Shown: positions 1 through 10,862 of the stretch, in pieces | Layout: every line of letters begins with the position of its first letter | Numbering within the stretch: the stretch's first letter is position 1 | The notes under the pieces: model-generated | The model's database searches: none | What the model saw: the letters and a program-made list of their open reading frames with translations, nothing else | Told to the model about the DNA's origin: nothing | DNA from: Mercenaria mercenaria | Taxonomy: Eukaryota > Mollusca > Bivalvia > Venerida > Veneridae | Assembly (NCBI RefSeq): GCF_021730395.1 | Contig: NW_026463104.1 | Coordinates: 1-64,000 of the forward strand | Length of the DNA: 64,000 bases | Direction: 5' to 3' | Position numbers and translations under genes: made by a program

Positions 1-152
1 CACTCTCACCAAATATATGTCTGAATTAAGCGGTATTTAGTATTTATTTTAAGCGTGACAATCTGGCTTAGAGCCCAGAAACCGAAACATCGAATGAGAG
101 GACGGCAAGTTGCCTTGATCTTGACTTTTGTACCACTGACAACCACCCCCTA

Positions 153-183
<31 letters not shown>

Positions 184-339
184 AACGAAAAAAACAGAAA
201 GTTATTATTCAAGTGGTTCTGTTAGATCATTGCGTAACATTTAAAGCTATAATACTTTTGACATAAGAGTCAGGAGATCGGCCCAAGATAACTGAGACCT
301 CGATCCTGACCTAATAAACCTGAACGAAAGGGATATTTC
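1..339. other. Gene-free stretch with C/A homopolymer
   Basis: No gene seen. A run of C interrupted once by TA, followed by a run of A, occupies about 146-186. Two further long C runs lie at 1048-1072 and 6526-6553. They look like slippage-prone simple sequence. Confidence 0.6.
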
Positions 340-1164
340 TTAAGGTATTGGACCCTAATAGTAATGTTTAGAAAATGGCAATTGCTTGGTATATTCTTAA
401 AGATGAACATGTTTCGCACTGTGTTGCAGATTTTAAACAACTTTTTCCTTGCCGTTTTTTAGTTTAAATTTTATATAATTTATGGTATTTCTTCAAGTTC
501 AAGTAGAGACAAGTTTCAATGTGATGGTCACTATCTAAAACGTTTGCAGAGAATTCATTACAGCATTAATATTGATAAAAGAAACATCAAACTATTGTTT
601 AACAATTATAAAACACAAAACAAAACTGTAAATATCATTTTTTCTAGGATGCCTCAAGTAAACATATTTAATGAGACAGAATTCTAATTCCAACATTGAA
701 AAATTAAGGTCAAATCCTTTGGGTCTGTTTTGAATTTTGCTCACTTCATTCAAAAATAGCCTTGGGGCAGAAGTAAAACCTACCTACATTTCTTCCACAA
801 TATGTAATCTAAAGATTGAAGGCAAAATAGAGAACTTTTACCGCATGTAGTTTTAAAGATGTCTAAATCTACCCCTCCTGATTCAGAGGTAAATTCATTT
901 TGAACAGCAAGAAATCGCTTATAAAATGAAAATTTTCCACTTTTGTACAATACATCCATAATACGTCCTGAACAAAGTAAATACTAACTAGAAAAAATGA
1001 AAACAGGGTGAAAAAAATGATTCCAGTGGGGCTTGAACCTACGACCACCCCCCCCCCCCCCCCCCCCCCCCGCATGAAATTTGCAGTCCAGTCAAAGTAG
1101 GTTTATGGTAGGAATTGAATACTCTTCAAAAAGGAGGTTCTCTATTACGGGTCCAATACCTTAA
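340..1164. mobile_element. TTAA-flanked non-autonomous DNA transposon (piggyBac-like)
   Basis: The two ends form an inverted repeat. The left end reads TTAAGGTATTGGACCC from 340; the right end is its reverse complement, finishing at 1164. TTAA at both edges is the target duplication expected of piggyBac-type insertion. The body has no transposase reading frame. On the minus strand near 1021-1045 it carries a tRNA-like B box (GGTTCAAGCCCCACT) next to the C run at 1048-1072, so a SINE piece appears to be part of the element. The short minus-strand frame at 869-1075 lies inside this repeat and is not a gene. A lone similar end (TTAAGGATATTGGACC) lies near 60861. Superfamily is inferred from the TTAA edges only. 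Confidence 0.65.
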
Positions 1165-2565
1165 GTGTATTTATTTATCATTAGATCTTAAAGTTTAAAA
1201 GCTATTATATAGTTATTAAACACTTTAAATCTGAGTCCTGAAATGACAACGATAACGCATAAATGGAGGGACAACGCCATTATATGACACGTTTTCTTTT
1301 TAAAAGTAGTCCGTAAAAATAAAACTCGGCAGCGTAACAGAACACAAATCGTCTTTACAAAATGAAAAATCACCTTTAAAGTGAAATCATTTATGTTCTT
1401 GGTGATTTTCATTGCGAGGATTGTGTTGTAGACACAAGTAATAATGATATAATTTAAACCACAAGTATTAAATGACACACCATTACCACAAACAAGAGTG
1501 TTGTTTGTAAAACACATATGTCTCCATGTTGGAGGAAGTAATGTATAAAATTCCCAGAAGTATCTTCTACTTATCACAGGTAATCACAGAAATATGACTG
1601 GTAGTACTAGAGCATTATCTTTCAGTCACTTTGATCCGCTTACTATATGCATTAGTACTATCCATTTAGCGATGGTGTAAATATTCTATATTACAGATAT
1701 TTCGGCTACCAGAGCTAAGGTTTACTTTTGCTAATGCTAAATGATGGGGAAGTATGAAGCATTGTTTTATGATATAATAAGATTTGTTTCTTTTTCAGTG
1801 ATAAGAAAGCATGATAATCCTCAGAATTCAGGATTATGCGGTAATTCAACATTTTTGCTATCTAGGTTTCATTCCGATGCGTGTCACGTGCAGATTGTGC
1901 CAAATTGAAACTGTCTTAATACAAAATTAAGGGGATATTCCAGTACTGTGTAAAAGAATTGCATCATCTCTCCTTAAACGTACTAAGTCAGTACTAAGTT
2001 TATAAGATCCTATCAAATGATAAGTGATTCAATACACGTGACACAATCAAAACCTGACATTGTACATTTAAGTACTAGGTAAATTTACATCTATGCTTTT
2101 GAAAATTTCTGCAAACATCATCATTCGTTAAGACATACAATTTATATGTTTACATGCATGTATTATACTTGATACTAAAAGAATGGGACCTATTTCAGGG
2201 CCACATGAAAGCTGGTTTAAACAAGTCATCTGATTGTTTCAAATATAAATAGATTTGCGAAAATAAAAAAAAGCAATATCGCGAATCCAAAATATACAGA
2301 AGACGAATATGCATGGGTCATTCTCAGATTTCCGTTTAGAAGATCAAGTACTTAAGTCAGATGGTAAAGAAAATCTAGTGCCTCTGAAATAAAAGTCAAT
2401 GAAACAAGGCAGTCACCAAAATATCCGTCGTCCATTGACGACTTATAAATTAAATATAAAACTTTGAATTTAGTGTGAATGATATCAGAGCTTTTATTAT
2501 TCTAATGATGTTATTGTCCTTCTCTTACGTATTACACTGACTTTGGTATACCTTGAATTTGATTA
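1165..2565. other. No recognised feature
   Basis: AT-rich sequence. The 129-codon minus-strand frame at 1188-1577 shows no recognisable domain and no convincing splice context. I see nothing else. Confidence 0.4.
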
Positions 2566-2636
2566 TTTTTTTATTTTTTTTTTGGTTGGATTTAACGTCG
2601 CACCGACGCATGATAGGTCACATGGCGACTAATATC
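2566..2636 (-). mobile_element. SINE 3' end fragment
   Basis: Read on the minus strand this is GTCGCCATGTGACC, then a GTCGGTGCGACGTTAAATCC segment and an A-rich tail. That is the tail of the tRNA-derived SINE family whose fuller copies lie at 9499-9756 and 10705-10862. The head is absent, so this is a 5'-truncated copy. Confidence 0.6.
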
Positions 2637-3121
2637 TTTTAAGTGACACAAATTTATGTCACATATTTGTACTGTCATCACAGCAGTGATCTCGATTTTT
2701 GAGTCTTATACAATTCTTTCCGTAATATGAAATCACATACCAATGTATGTTCTTTATATCTCTCTTATGTCTAATTAGTACATACATTCAAATCAAGACA
2801 AACATTATGTTCTGGCGTTCGAAAATCCTTTTATTTTCAGGTTGTCATATTCGCAGGTTCAATTTCACCGTTGGTGTTTAATTTTGACCTGAAACTATTG
2901 GATTTGTGACTCAGTCTGGCATTATTTTGTTTGGTTGGATTCTATGCTTTCAAAGGATCTTCTTACAGATTAATTTATTTAGAACAGTGTGGTCTGCGTT
3001 TACCCCTGATTGACTTTAACTATGGCTTACCTGTCCCAACTGCGAGCATTCTAATTAAGCAATCAGCTCATCTGAAATTACAAATGAAATACTGCTTTAA
3101 GCAAGCAATGCAAAGATCAGT

Positions 3122-3292
3122 ACAATAGGGGTATTATAATGGTAGCTTTATTCGGTTAGAGCTGATTTTTACCAGGTCGGATCTCACGAAGCGCAGAAGT
3201 ATCGAGTGTGATCTAAGCTAGCAATTTCTACGAGATCCGAGTACAAAATCCCAGATTAAACTTCTATTATGATAACCCTTTTATTAGTTACC
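3122..3292. repeat. Imperfect palindrome
   Basis: The stretch around 3125-3180 pairs with the reverse complement of about 3230-3285. Shared words include GATTTT...TACC/TACT followed by CGGATCTC. The arms are about 55 bp with several mismatches and the loop is about 45 bp. It resembles the other foldbacks in this window but is more decayed. Confidence 0.4.
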
Positions 3293-4155
3293 TCCACCTT
3301 TTCGTTTCTTTTTGTTGTTGTGTGTTGTTAGCGGACGAATTCTTCCTTGTTTATCAAAGTGAATTTGACCATGTGTAGCTGCTTTGTGTGCGCTAAATAT
3401 AGAACTTTGTCAGATAATGCATCTTAAATGAAAGTAGCCCGGCAACATACAAAATAAAAAAACAAGAAACTTTCTTCCTGTTCATATTCTTTCTGAAAAG
3501 CAAGCCAATTTTCTTTGACAGAATGTATACATTTTTAAAATGAATTTATTTATATGAGTAAAGAATTGCCTTAAGTTGTTCATCAGAGACTCAAAGCTCA
3601 AGGGTAGAACGAATATGTTTTAATTATATTTTGTTTGAGAACATATACTTGTAAGGTCATGCTGTAAGACATGCTATCTTACGTAAAATTCCATAAACTT
3701 AAAGCCCTGCTCCCGTCCTACCTTTTAACCTTGAATTGTCACTGAAAAAGCATGAAAATCCTGACTATGAACAGTGACGCCTGTCAAAATATAGTATATT
3801 TTATAAAAAAATCTGTATGAAATACCTGTGGTTTTGCGTGCTTAAGTGTGGCACGTGGCCGTTTACTTTTACCTATTTTATGCATGGGTTGCATACACAC
3901 AAAAGTATTTGAATAGCCGCGGAGCAGGCCTTTAAGAAGAAATGCGTTATCACGTGTGCGTATTCGTCAGTGAACACCGACAGTGAAAATAAAAGTAAAA
4001 TTAATGTCACACAATTCGTAACGATGCTTGCTTTTACCTTCTACGCATAAAAAGGTAAGAAGAATTTGATATAGGTGTTTTGGTCAAAAAGTGTAAAAAT
4101 ACTTAATCGGCAAACTTGTCTAAAAACATATACACGAGCAAATATGGACAATAAT
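3293..4155. other. No recognised feature
   Basis: AT-rich non-coding sequence with no frame, repeat or RNA gene that I can support. Confidence 0.4.
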
Positions 4156-4225
4156 ATCTTTTTTTTTTTGTTGGATTTAACGTCGCACTGACACATGATA
4201 GGTTATATGGCGACTTTATATTATC
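4156..4225 (-). mobile_element. SINE 3' end fragment
   Basis: Same tail as at 2566-2636, also on the minus strand: GTCGCCATATAACC, TGTCAGTGCGACGTTAAATCC-like sequence and an A tail. It lies just downstream of B-box gene copy 1 and is an independent 5'-truncated insertion. Confidence 0.6.
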
Positions 4226-4878
4226 TTATAGCATTTTACATAATTTAACCTGTCTCTTATATACAATGGTTAGTTATTAGGGTGACATTTAAATTTTTTT
4301 TTATCAATTCGGATAAACAAATGGTGCTAAAATCTGAAAGAAAGTAAGTTGAATCTTGTTCGAGGTTCAAAACCGTTCATTTACAAAAAGTCTACGTAAT
4401 TTCTGGGACACCACTTTTACATGGTTAAGTTATCTTTTTATTGAACCATTTTCAAACAGTATATTTAATGTGAAATTAAGATAAACTAAATTTGCCGCAT
4501 CAATGACATACATTTTACATGCCAAACATGACGATCTCAACATGATTTAACGACGTATCTCATGAACTGGTGAAGAAGACCTTCAAAGTTTTCATAAATT
4601 GAAGGTACAAGTGTTAACTTTGTGCTTTATTCTATTACTTAAATTTTGATTGTTTATCATCATTGCAGCTTTTATGAAGACATGTCCATGTAACTGATAT
4701 CCTATTCCATATGTTTTAGTGGAGTAAAAAAGATTTGCAAGGAAGCTATTTCTTAAACTACATTGTCAGTTTACGTAATTGAACGTATATTAACAAGAAG
4801 GGTGTATAATAAAGATAAACGCTAATAAAAAACATTTTTACCATCTATGTTCGTTACATTCCTTGTCACCTTTAAAGC

Positions 4879-5398
4879 TCAAAGACTATGTACCTCAAGT
4901 AGATGGCTCTTTAAAGTTTTACACGATTCAAATTCTAAAGCTTCCATCTGCCTTGAAATAGATCGGTTGATGCAATCATTCCCAACTGCGACCTGATTTT
5001 CTCCTTTCTTCATATCCACAAATGACTGAGCTTCAGTTTTATATGTTGAGTGCTTGAGCTTGTCAAGGCCTTTGTCTGCATCTTCTAGAATATGTCCTAT
5101 GTTCTTGCTGCAGGCGTTTATGCCTTCAAAGATATTTTTGTACTTTTCCTGTACCTCTTTAATTGATGCCTTCGCCAACTCTTCCACTTTTCTGATCAGG
5201 TCTTTCTTATACTTTTCTATTTCATCAAGTATACTATCACGTTGATTACTCAACTGTTCCATATCATCCCGCATTTTGGACTTTAAATTTTGCAAAGCAT
5301 CTTTTACCTTCTCCAAAGATGTTTTAGTTTTGTAATTGTCCTGCCTCTTTAGAAGATCTTTAGCAATGTTTGGGATATAGTATACACCATCACAGGAC
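4879..5398 (-). pseudogene. Copy 1 of the B-box gene, exon 2 (coiled coil)
   Basis: This is the coiled-coil exon of the first of three tandem B-box genes. From an acceptor at 5398 (TTCAG before GTCCTGTGATGG) it reads SCDGVYYIPNIAKDLLKRQ, then LEKVKDALQNLKSKM and a heptad-rich stretch, ending HLLEVHSL and a stop at 4879-4881. The homologous exons at 19158-19696 and 39415-39967 continue with VQSLGKL, so the family frame here stops early. Alternatively a GAG/GTACAT donor near 4893 could end the exon before the stop. The body is open and well conserved, with 60-70% of positions obviously alike to copies 2 and 3 by eye. Because exon 1 (5643-5795) is damaged, I treat the whole gene as a pseudogene. 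A short transcript using only this exon remains possible. Confidence 0.7.
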
Positions 5399-5642
5399 CT
5401 GAACCAAAAATTTCATTTTTGTCACTTAATCAAACGATCTATTATTTCAAAAATCAAAAGTGCATGAATACAAACAATAGGAGTATAACTTTTGCAGCAA
5501 ACTGAGGTACACTGGTAGGACATAAATAAGAAATGTAGCAATCTTAACATTGTACTTATTTAATGAAAAATTAACAAATTTTGTTAAGGTCGTAAAATAC
5601 GAATTAATAAATTTATGGCATGTACCTAATTAACTGACTTAC

Positions 5643-5795
5643 ATATGTTTCACAGCAATACAAACAGTACAGCACACCATGTCCACAGAACATCTTGATC
5701 ACTTCTCCGTGATGCTCCTCGCATAAATCCGTCGGCAGCCCACTGTTGGCAAATGTCTTCGGATGTCTTTGGGCTTTGGGATTGTTAAGTATCAA
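5643..5795 (-). pseudogene. Copy 1 of the B-box gene, exon 1 remnant (B-box 2)
   Basis: The remnant reads LPTDLCEEHHGEVIKMFCGH, matching LPTDLCKEHRGQVIQMFCGQ of copy 2 and LPSNLCEEHQGEVIKLFCGQ of copy 3. About 8 bp are missing near 5678 relative to those copies, which shifts the frame and loses the HD...CCxxC zinc ligands. The first B-box and the MATG start are absent: the match begins only about 25 residues before the second B-box. A canonical donor (GTAAGT) is still present at 5642, exactly where copies 2 and 3 splice. Intron 1 would be only ~245 bp, against 4.1 and 4.7 kb in the others. Confidence 0.7.
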
Positions 5796-7705
5796 TGTGT
5801 ACCCGTACGTCAGATAAGTGATTTATCACTTCACTTTATATCTTCACTACCATGTAGATAAAGTTTATTTATCCTCATGTAAATTGAGTGATAATTTTAG
5901 GATAGACCATCTGTACAATATCTTGTATGACTTTATTGAAATAAAATTTGTTTCTATTAAACGGAAAATTAGCTTACAGACACTAATGCGTTCAAAAGTT
6001 TGAAACAACAAATTAATAATAAACCATTAACCCTATATTTTACTTCTAGAAGGTTAGTATTCTTGGGATATTGTAAATATCATTGGTTTATGAGTTTACA
6101 ACTGAGAAATACGTAGGATTCACAACCAACATCTTAATCAAAAACTATTTCAGTTTAAATAGTTCATGTATGATGCATTGAGTAACGGAAGAATTTAATT
6201 AAGTATGGCCTTGTACAGGTTAATGGAACTATTTGATCTGATGAAAGTAACTGCACAGGAAGAAGTATTCAGCTTTAAAGTACTTAGGTGTAAAAAATGT
6301 TTGTTTCCGACTTACCCTAAATTTTTGTCCCGACACTAAATGTTCTTATGGCTCTGAGAATATTTTTGTCAACTTTTTAACTGCACTTTTTATGCTTTAA
6401 ACATGGCCAGTGATGTTAGAAATCAACTTACCGATGCTCTAAAGGCATAACCTCCTTATTTGTAATCATTTTTTGACACAAAAATAATTTCCGAAAAGTC
6501 TCCCTTAATAAAAAATCCTCCTCACCCCCCCCCCCCCCCCCCCCCCCCCCCCCGCAAAAAAAAATAAAATTCCGACATACCTACCCTAGTTTTTTTTAAG
6601 CATGTTACCGGAAACAAAGAATTCTTTTTAAACCTTAAGGAAAGTTAACCAATTTATTCTAGTGACAAAAGTATCTAACTCAGATTCAATTTACAGACTT
6701 ATTTTACAAATTGTTATATATATGCAGACCAGGTTTTACTAAAACGCTAAAATCCTAAGGTCATTATTGCACTAGGTTTGCCATTATGAAAAATAATAGC
6801 CACTTACTAATCTCGAATTAAAGCATTTTATCAGTAAGTCGAATTTATAACCATTTTGAATATTTCTTAACGAAAATAGCTCCGCATGACTCATTATATT
6901 TTTGTTCATTACAACTTATAATTATCCTTCCCTATCTGGTGGAACAAGCGTAAGACTAAGTGGCAATTTCATCCTGAATAGAAATGATTATATTTTATAC
7001 TATTAGTAACTGAGTTGTAGAATCATTACTTGTTCTTATACGTTACGTTATAAATTATGATTCCATTTGAGGAACATTTGCAAGTTATCAAATGAAATAA
7101 TATTGTACAGCAAAATACATTGCACTCAGCGAAAGGTGTCTTTCTCACACAATATTGTCCGATAGCTACAAGAAGGGTAATTGCGGTATTTAAATATCTC
7201 ATCTGACACTCTTTCCTATCATGAGGTCTGTGTATGTAGGTTTTATATTTATGACAATCGTTTCTTTCTGAGTTTTAACAATGGATCTTTTCTGATTTTT
7301 CACTATATATTACATCTTAAAGATACAGATAATTGGCTATTAATTGGCGAATGTATGTTTACGGCGTGGCTGCTTTTACTCAGTACATCATGGGATGTTT
7401 TATCATCTATATAAGATATATTAACATGATGTTATCTTAACATATTTATTTAAGATGTCCTTGTAATTAGAATAACAACGTTAACAAATTAAAATGAAGT
7501 TCTATTAAATTTTTTCATGTAAGTGCAGTAGTTGCTATTATTACAGGACTCCTTATACAACGCCAGCTTCTGTGCGGGAGGTCGTGGGTTCAATGAAACA
7601 ACATTATCAAATTGAGCATAATGCTACAAGTAGACACGTGACGTTATCTAAACATAAATCTTTTAAAATCTCATTGCAGTTTGAATACTTAATTCATGTT
7701 CCCTC
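5796..7705. other. No recognised feature except a poly-C run
   Basis: AT-rich sequence with a long C run at 6526-6553 followed by A. The small open frames at 5818-6003 and 7181-7414 have no recognisable features and I do not call them genes. Confidence 0.4.
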
Positions 7706-7894
7706 ATGATCAGACTCAATCAGACCGAGTATGTTATTATTTTGTTTGCTTGCTTCCTGTCGATGAGTTCTATGGTTCGCTCCCTGACCGTGATGTATCA
7801 AAGACGTGAAAAAAATACTAGTAGTTCCTCGCTTGGCACTAAACACTATGAAGATAGTTCTATGACTGATCAGCCCGTCGTGAGTATAATGTGA
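7706..7894 (+). CDS. Possible terminal exon encoding a short tail (unrecognised)
   Basis: A 62-codon frame has a hydrophobic run (YVIILFACFLSM, residues 9-20), then a polar tail YQRREKNTSSSSLGT..., ending TDQPVVSIM and a stop. I do not recognise it. What makes it worth listing is a second copy of the surrounding DNA at 38230-38450. There the last codons read TTGQPAVNIM and a stop in the same relative place, although the upstream part of that copy is not open. This could be a membrane-plus-tail exon of an unknown receptor, or chance frames in a duplicated repeat. The basic start YQRREK resembles the start of the candidate terminal exon at 37333-37564 (HERRLK). No other exons of such a gene were found. 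Confidence 0.25.
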   Translation: MIRLNQTEYVIILFACFLSMSSMVRSLTVMYQRREKNTSSSSLGTKHYEDSSMTDQPVVSIM

Positions 7895-8149
7895 CTAGGT
7901 ATAGCATAACGTGTCTACGATGTGATTTTCCAGTGAGGCACCACTATTTATATGACCAAAAATTGCTGAAAGAGATGCTTAACCCGGACTTACATCCCTT
8001 ATATCAATATCCGGCCCATAGTTTTTGTTATTGCTTGGTCGATAGTTCAAAAATAGAGTTTTAAAGAGGACACTTCACAGTATATCAAGAAATATTTTAA
8101 AAAAGATGGTCGGCGAATTGTATTAAGACAAGAAGTTTATGAGGTTTTG

Positions 8150-9275
8150 TGTTATTCTATCATTTATCTAACATTTTGAAAATAGCAAAACTAAACACAA
8201 CAATTAAGCAATTTAAATGGTTCTCTTTAAATTTTTCACAAAGGTCTCGTAACGGTGCAATATTGTTTCGATATTTTTCTATGTCGAATAATCACAGCCG
8301 TGGTCTTGAAGTCACTTCTCTACCTAGAAGACATTAATCGATCGGCTAATAACACCCTCATTCATGTAATACGCAGACCGTATTCAGCTCTCCGTGTAAA
8401 TTGATACATATTGGTATTTGAACAGGTATTTTAGATATATCAATATTCTTGCTAAATATACTGAGCGAAGCGTAGCTTTAATACCGTAAACAGCGTCATT
8501 AAACACTCCTTGTCTGGCATTTCACTTAGCGTTGCACAATCAGGAGAGTGGAACTTTAAAAATAAGTAAGACAAAAAGTATAATGAGGGTTACAAATCGT
8601 GTCATTCTATCATCTATCTAACATTTTAGAAATAGCAAAACCAAACACCACACTTAACAACAATTTAAATGGTTCTCTTTAAAACGTTTACAAAGGTTTC
8701 GGGGTCGTGAATTCGATCCTCGGGCGGGACGTATGTTCTCCGTGACTATTTGATAAACGACAGTGTGTCTGACATCATTAGTCCTCCACCTCTGATTCAT
8801 GTGGGGAAGTTGGCAGTTACTTGCGGAGAACAGGTTTGTACTGGTACAGAATCCAGGAAAACTGGTTAGGTTAACTGTCCGCCGTTACATAACTGAAATA
8901 CTATTGAAAAATTGCGTTAAACCCAAAAACAAACAAACACAAAGGTTTCCTAGATGTGCAATTTTATTCGTTTATTCTACGACAAATAATTACAGCAGCG
9001 GACTGGAAGGCACTTCTCTACATTGAAGACTCTAATCACACCCTTATTCATGTGATACGCAGACCGTATCCAGCTCTTTCTGAAAATTGATACATTTGTA
9101 TATGTTGGTATTTGAAAAGGTTTTTAACATATTTATTAAACTTACTTATCTTTTTTTTTTGATATATCAATATTCTTGCTAAATATACTGAGCGAAGCTT
9201 TAAAACTGTGAACAGCGTCATTTAACATAAATGCTTTGTATACATTTCACCCAGCGTAGCACAATCAGCAGAGTA
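8150..9275. repeat. Tandem duplication of ~430 bp
   Basis: The 8150-8550 block is repeated at about 8600-9275. Matching landmarks include ATTCTATCAT-TATCTAACATTT, ATTTAAATGGTTCTCTTTAAA, ACGCAGACCGTAT-CAGCTCT and CTTGCTAAATATACTGAGCG. The copies differ at perhaps one base in eight. The second copy is lengthened by the SINE at 8701-8940. Frames at 8149-8337 and 8799-9026 fall inside this repeat and are not genes. Confidence 0.75.
8701..8940 (+). mobile_element. tRNA-derived SINE, 5'-truncated, with intact target duplication
   Basis: A SINE beginning at its B-box region (GTGAATTCGATCC) continues through a body with CCTCCACCTCTGATTCATG and CTTGCGGAGAACAGG to an AAACAAACAAACAC tail. It is flanked by a perfect direct repeat CAAAGGTTTC (8691-8700 and 8940-8949), the target-site duplication of LINE-assisted insertion. 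It sits inside the second copy of the tandem duplication and is absent from the first, so it inserted after that duplication. The missing 5' half is typical of incomplete reverse transcription. Confidence 0.8.
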
Positions 9276-9498
9276 TTTAACAAATAGACACTCTCGTTCA
9301 ATCAGGCAGAGTGTTGCATAAATCGTTCATTTTGATAAATTATCTATAATGCGTTATCGAGTAGTCTGATTTGCAAACTGAAATCACGTGGCATGGTCAC
9401 AAATTCGTTCTTAATACGGCATTCGCCGAAAAAATACAGAATGGCCTGCTGGTCAATAGTCAAGCCATTTGTCGGCCATTCGCCATCCTTCCTTTGAC

Positions 9499-9756
9499 TT
9501 GACACGGACACAATATTATAGGTCCTATGAGAACTTTCCAGCTTTGATGGTGAATAAAGACCCCAGGTGCCCCTCCGGGTGTTCTTTCATCACAAGCAGG
9601 CACCTGGGTAGTACCTCAGACCTTCCGTGAGTCAGCAAGATGGCTTCCTCACATGAAGAATTCAATGCCCCTTGTGAGGCTCGATCCCGCCCAAGTCAGG
9701 GGCTAGTGGTTGGATGTCAGCGACCTTAACATCTCTGCCATGGAGGCCCCAGGATA
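9499..9756 (-). mobile_element. tRNA-derived SINE, near full length
   Basis: Read on the minus strand it has a tRNA-like head with an A-box-like stretch (GGCAGAGATGTTAAGGTCGC) and a B box (GGATCGAGCC). The conserved core follows: CACGGAAGGTCTGAGG, CCAGGTGCCTGC and GGAGGGGCACCTGGGGTC. It then reads AAAGCTGGAAAGTTC and ends near CCTATAATATTGTGTC. This is the longest copy in the window of the family whose tails lie at 2566 and 4156. Confidence 0.75.
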
Positions 9757-10704
9757 CTTTGCAGCATTAATCATTCGAATTCAGTTCCATAACAAGCTAT
9801 CTATAGGAAATTATCTACGTAATTAGAACAGAGGGAATGTAACTAAAACCTATATATCTCTATAGTGCATGCTGCAAACATATGCAATATTCTATTATAA
9901 TCCACTCATTAACAGTACAAATACTACTTCAATCGCATTAACCATATTTTAAAATGAATAGTGGTAGTAGATATGTACATTTATGTTATCTGTTCATTCT
10001 CTTTATTATCAGTAATAATACTGCTTGAATCGTTTTGACCATATTTTGATATGAATAGTAGATAATTGTATGATATATGATTTGTTCATTTTCTTTATCT
10101 GAACAAACACAGATATAACAGTGATAACGCATCACTGTCAGATAAAACTATTTCAGTTGTTAGATTAAGAAAAATCCAGACTCTGAAATACGTTTATAGT
10201 ATTTTATTTGTTGAACGTTTGTCCCTTAACTTTGAGCCTCATCTTTTGACGAATTAATTTTGAACGGATAATACGATTTTGTTACTGAATGTATATATAA
10301 ACAAAATTGCTAGATAGTGCATTCGATTCAGGCTCGAAACCGTTGCTAAATCTAGTCAGCATATTATTTGTTTTCGTTTTCAAATCATTTTAATTTAGGC
10401 GGCGTTTTATCTATAATGATTCTTATTTTTGTTTAAAAAAATCTCCATTCCGCATCTCTCTTCAATGTAAAATATTTAGACAAATATAATAATTTCTCTT
10501 GAATTGCCGCTATAAGTGTCCCTCCGTGGATACATAATTTACTAATGTGTGCAGACGATAGATTTGTGTTTTGCTTTTGCAAAAGGGACACGAAGATTAC
10601 CTCTGCAAACATATTTATAACTCGTCTAGTAACGGATATGTTTGGTTTGTGTTTAATCTTTCTACTTGAATACTTACCATCTCAGCTTTTAAGAAATCAT
10701 TGGG
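9757..10704. other. Short tandem duplication, otherwise nothing recognised
   Basis: At about 9905-10090 a ~100-bp segment is repeated: AATACTACTTCAATCG-ACCATATTTTAAAATGAATAG matches ATACTGCTTGAATCG-ACCATATTTTGATATGAATAG. No gene is visible. Confidence 0.4.
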
Positions 10705-10862
10705 ACCTTCGTTTCCGAGTGATCGAATAACTCACCCGCTGTGGGTTCGACTCCTGACTTAGAATTATTCCATGCGTGTAACTGATTCAATCGGCTTACG
10801 GAAGGTCGATGGTTCTACCGGGTGTCAGCTTTGGATGAAATCATTCTCGGGACAACAAAAAC
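10705..10862 (+). mobile_element. tRNA-derived SINE, truncated at the 3' side
   Basis: The head includes TCCGAGTGATCGAATAACTC and the B box GTGGGTTCGACTCC. The core motif GGCTTACGGAAGGTCGATGG and TTCTACCGGGTG follow, then GGATGAAATCATTCTCGGGAC. The A-tail end is missing. Same family as 9499-9756 but opposite strand. Confidence 0.7.
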
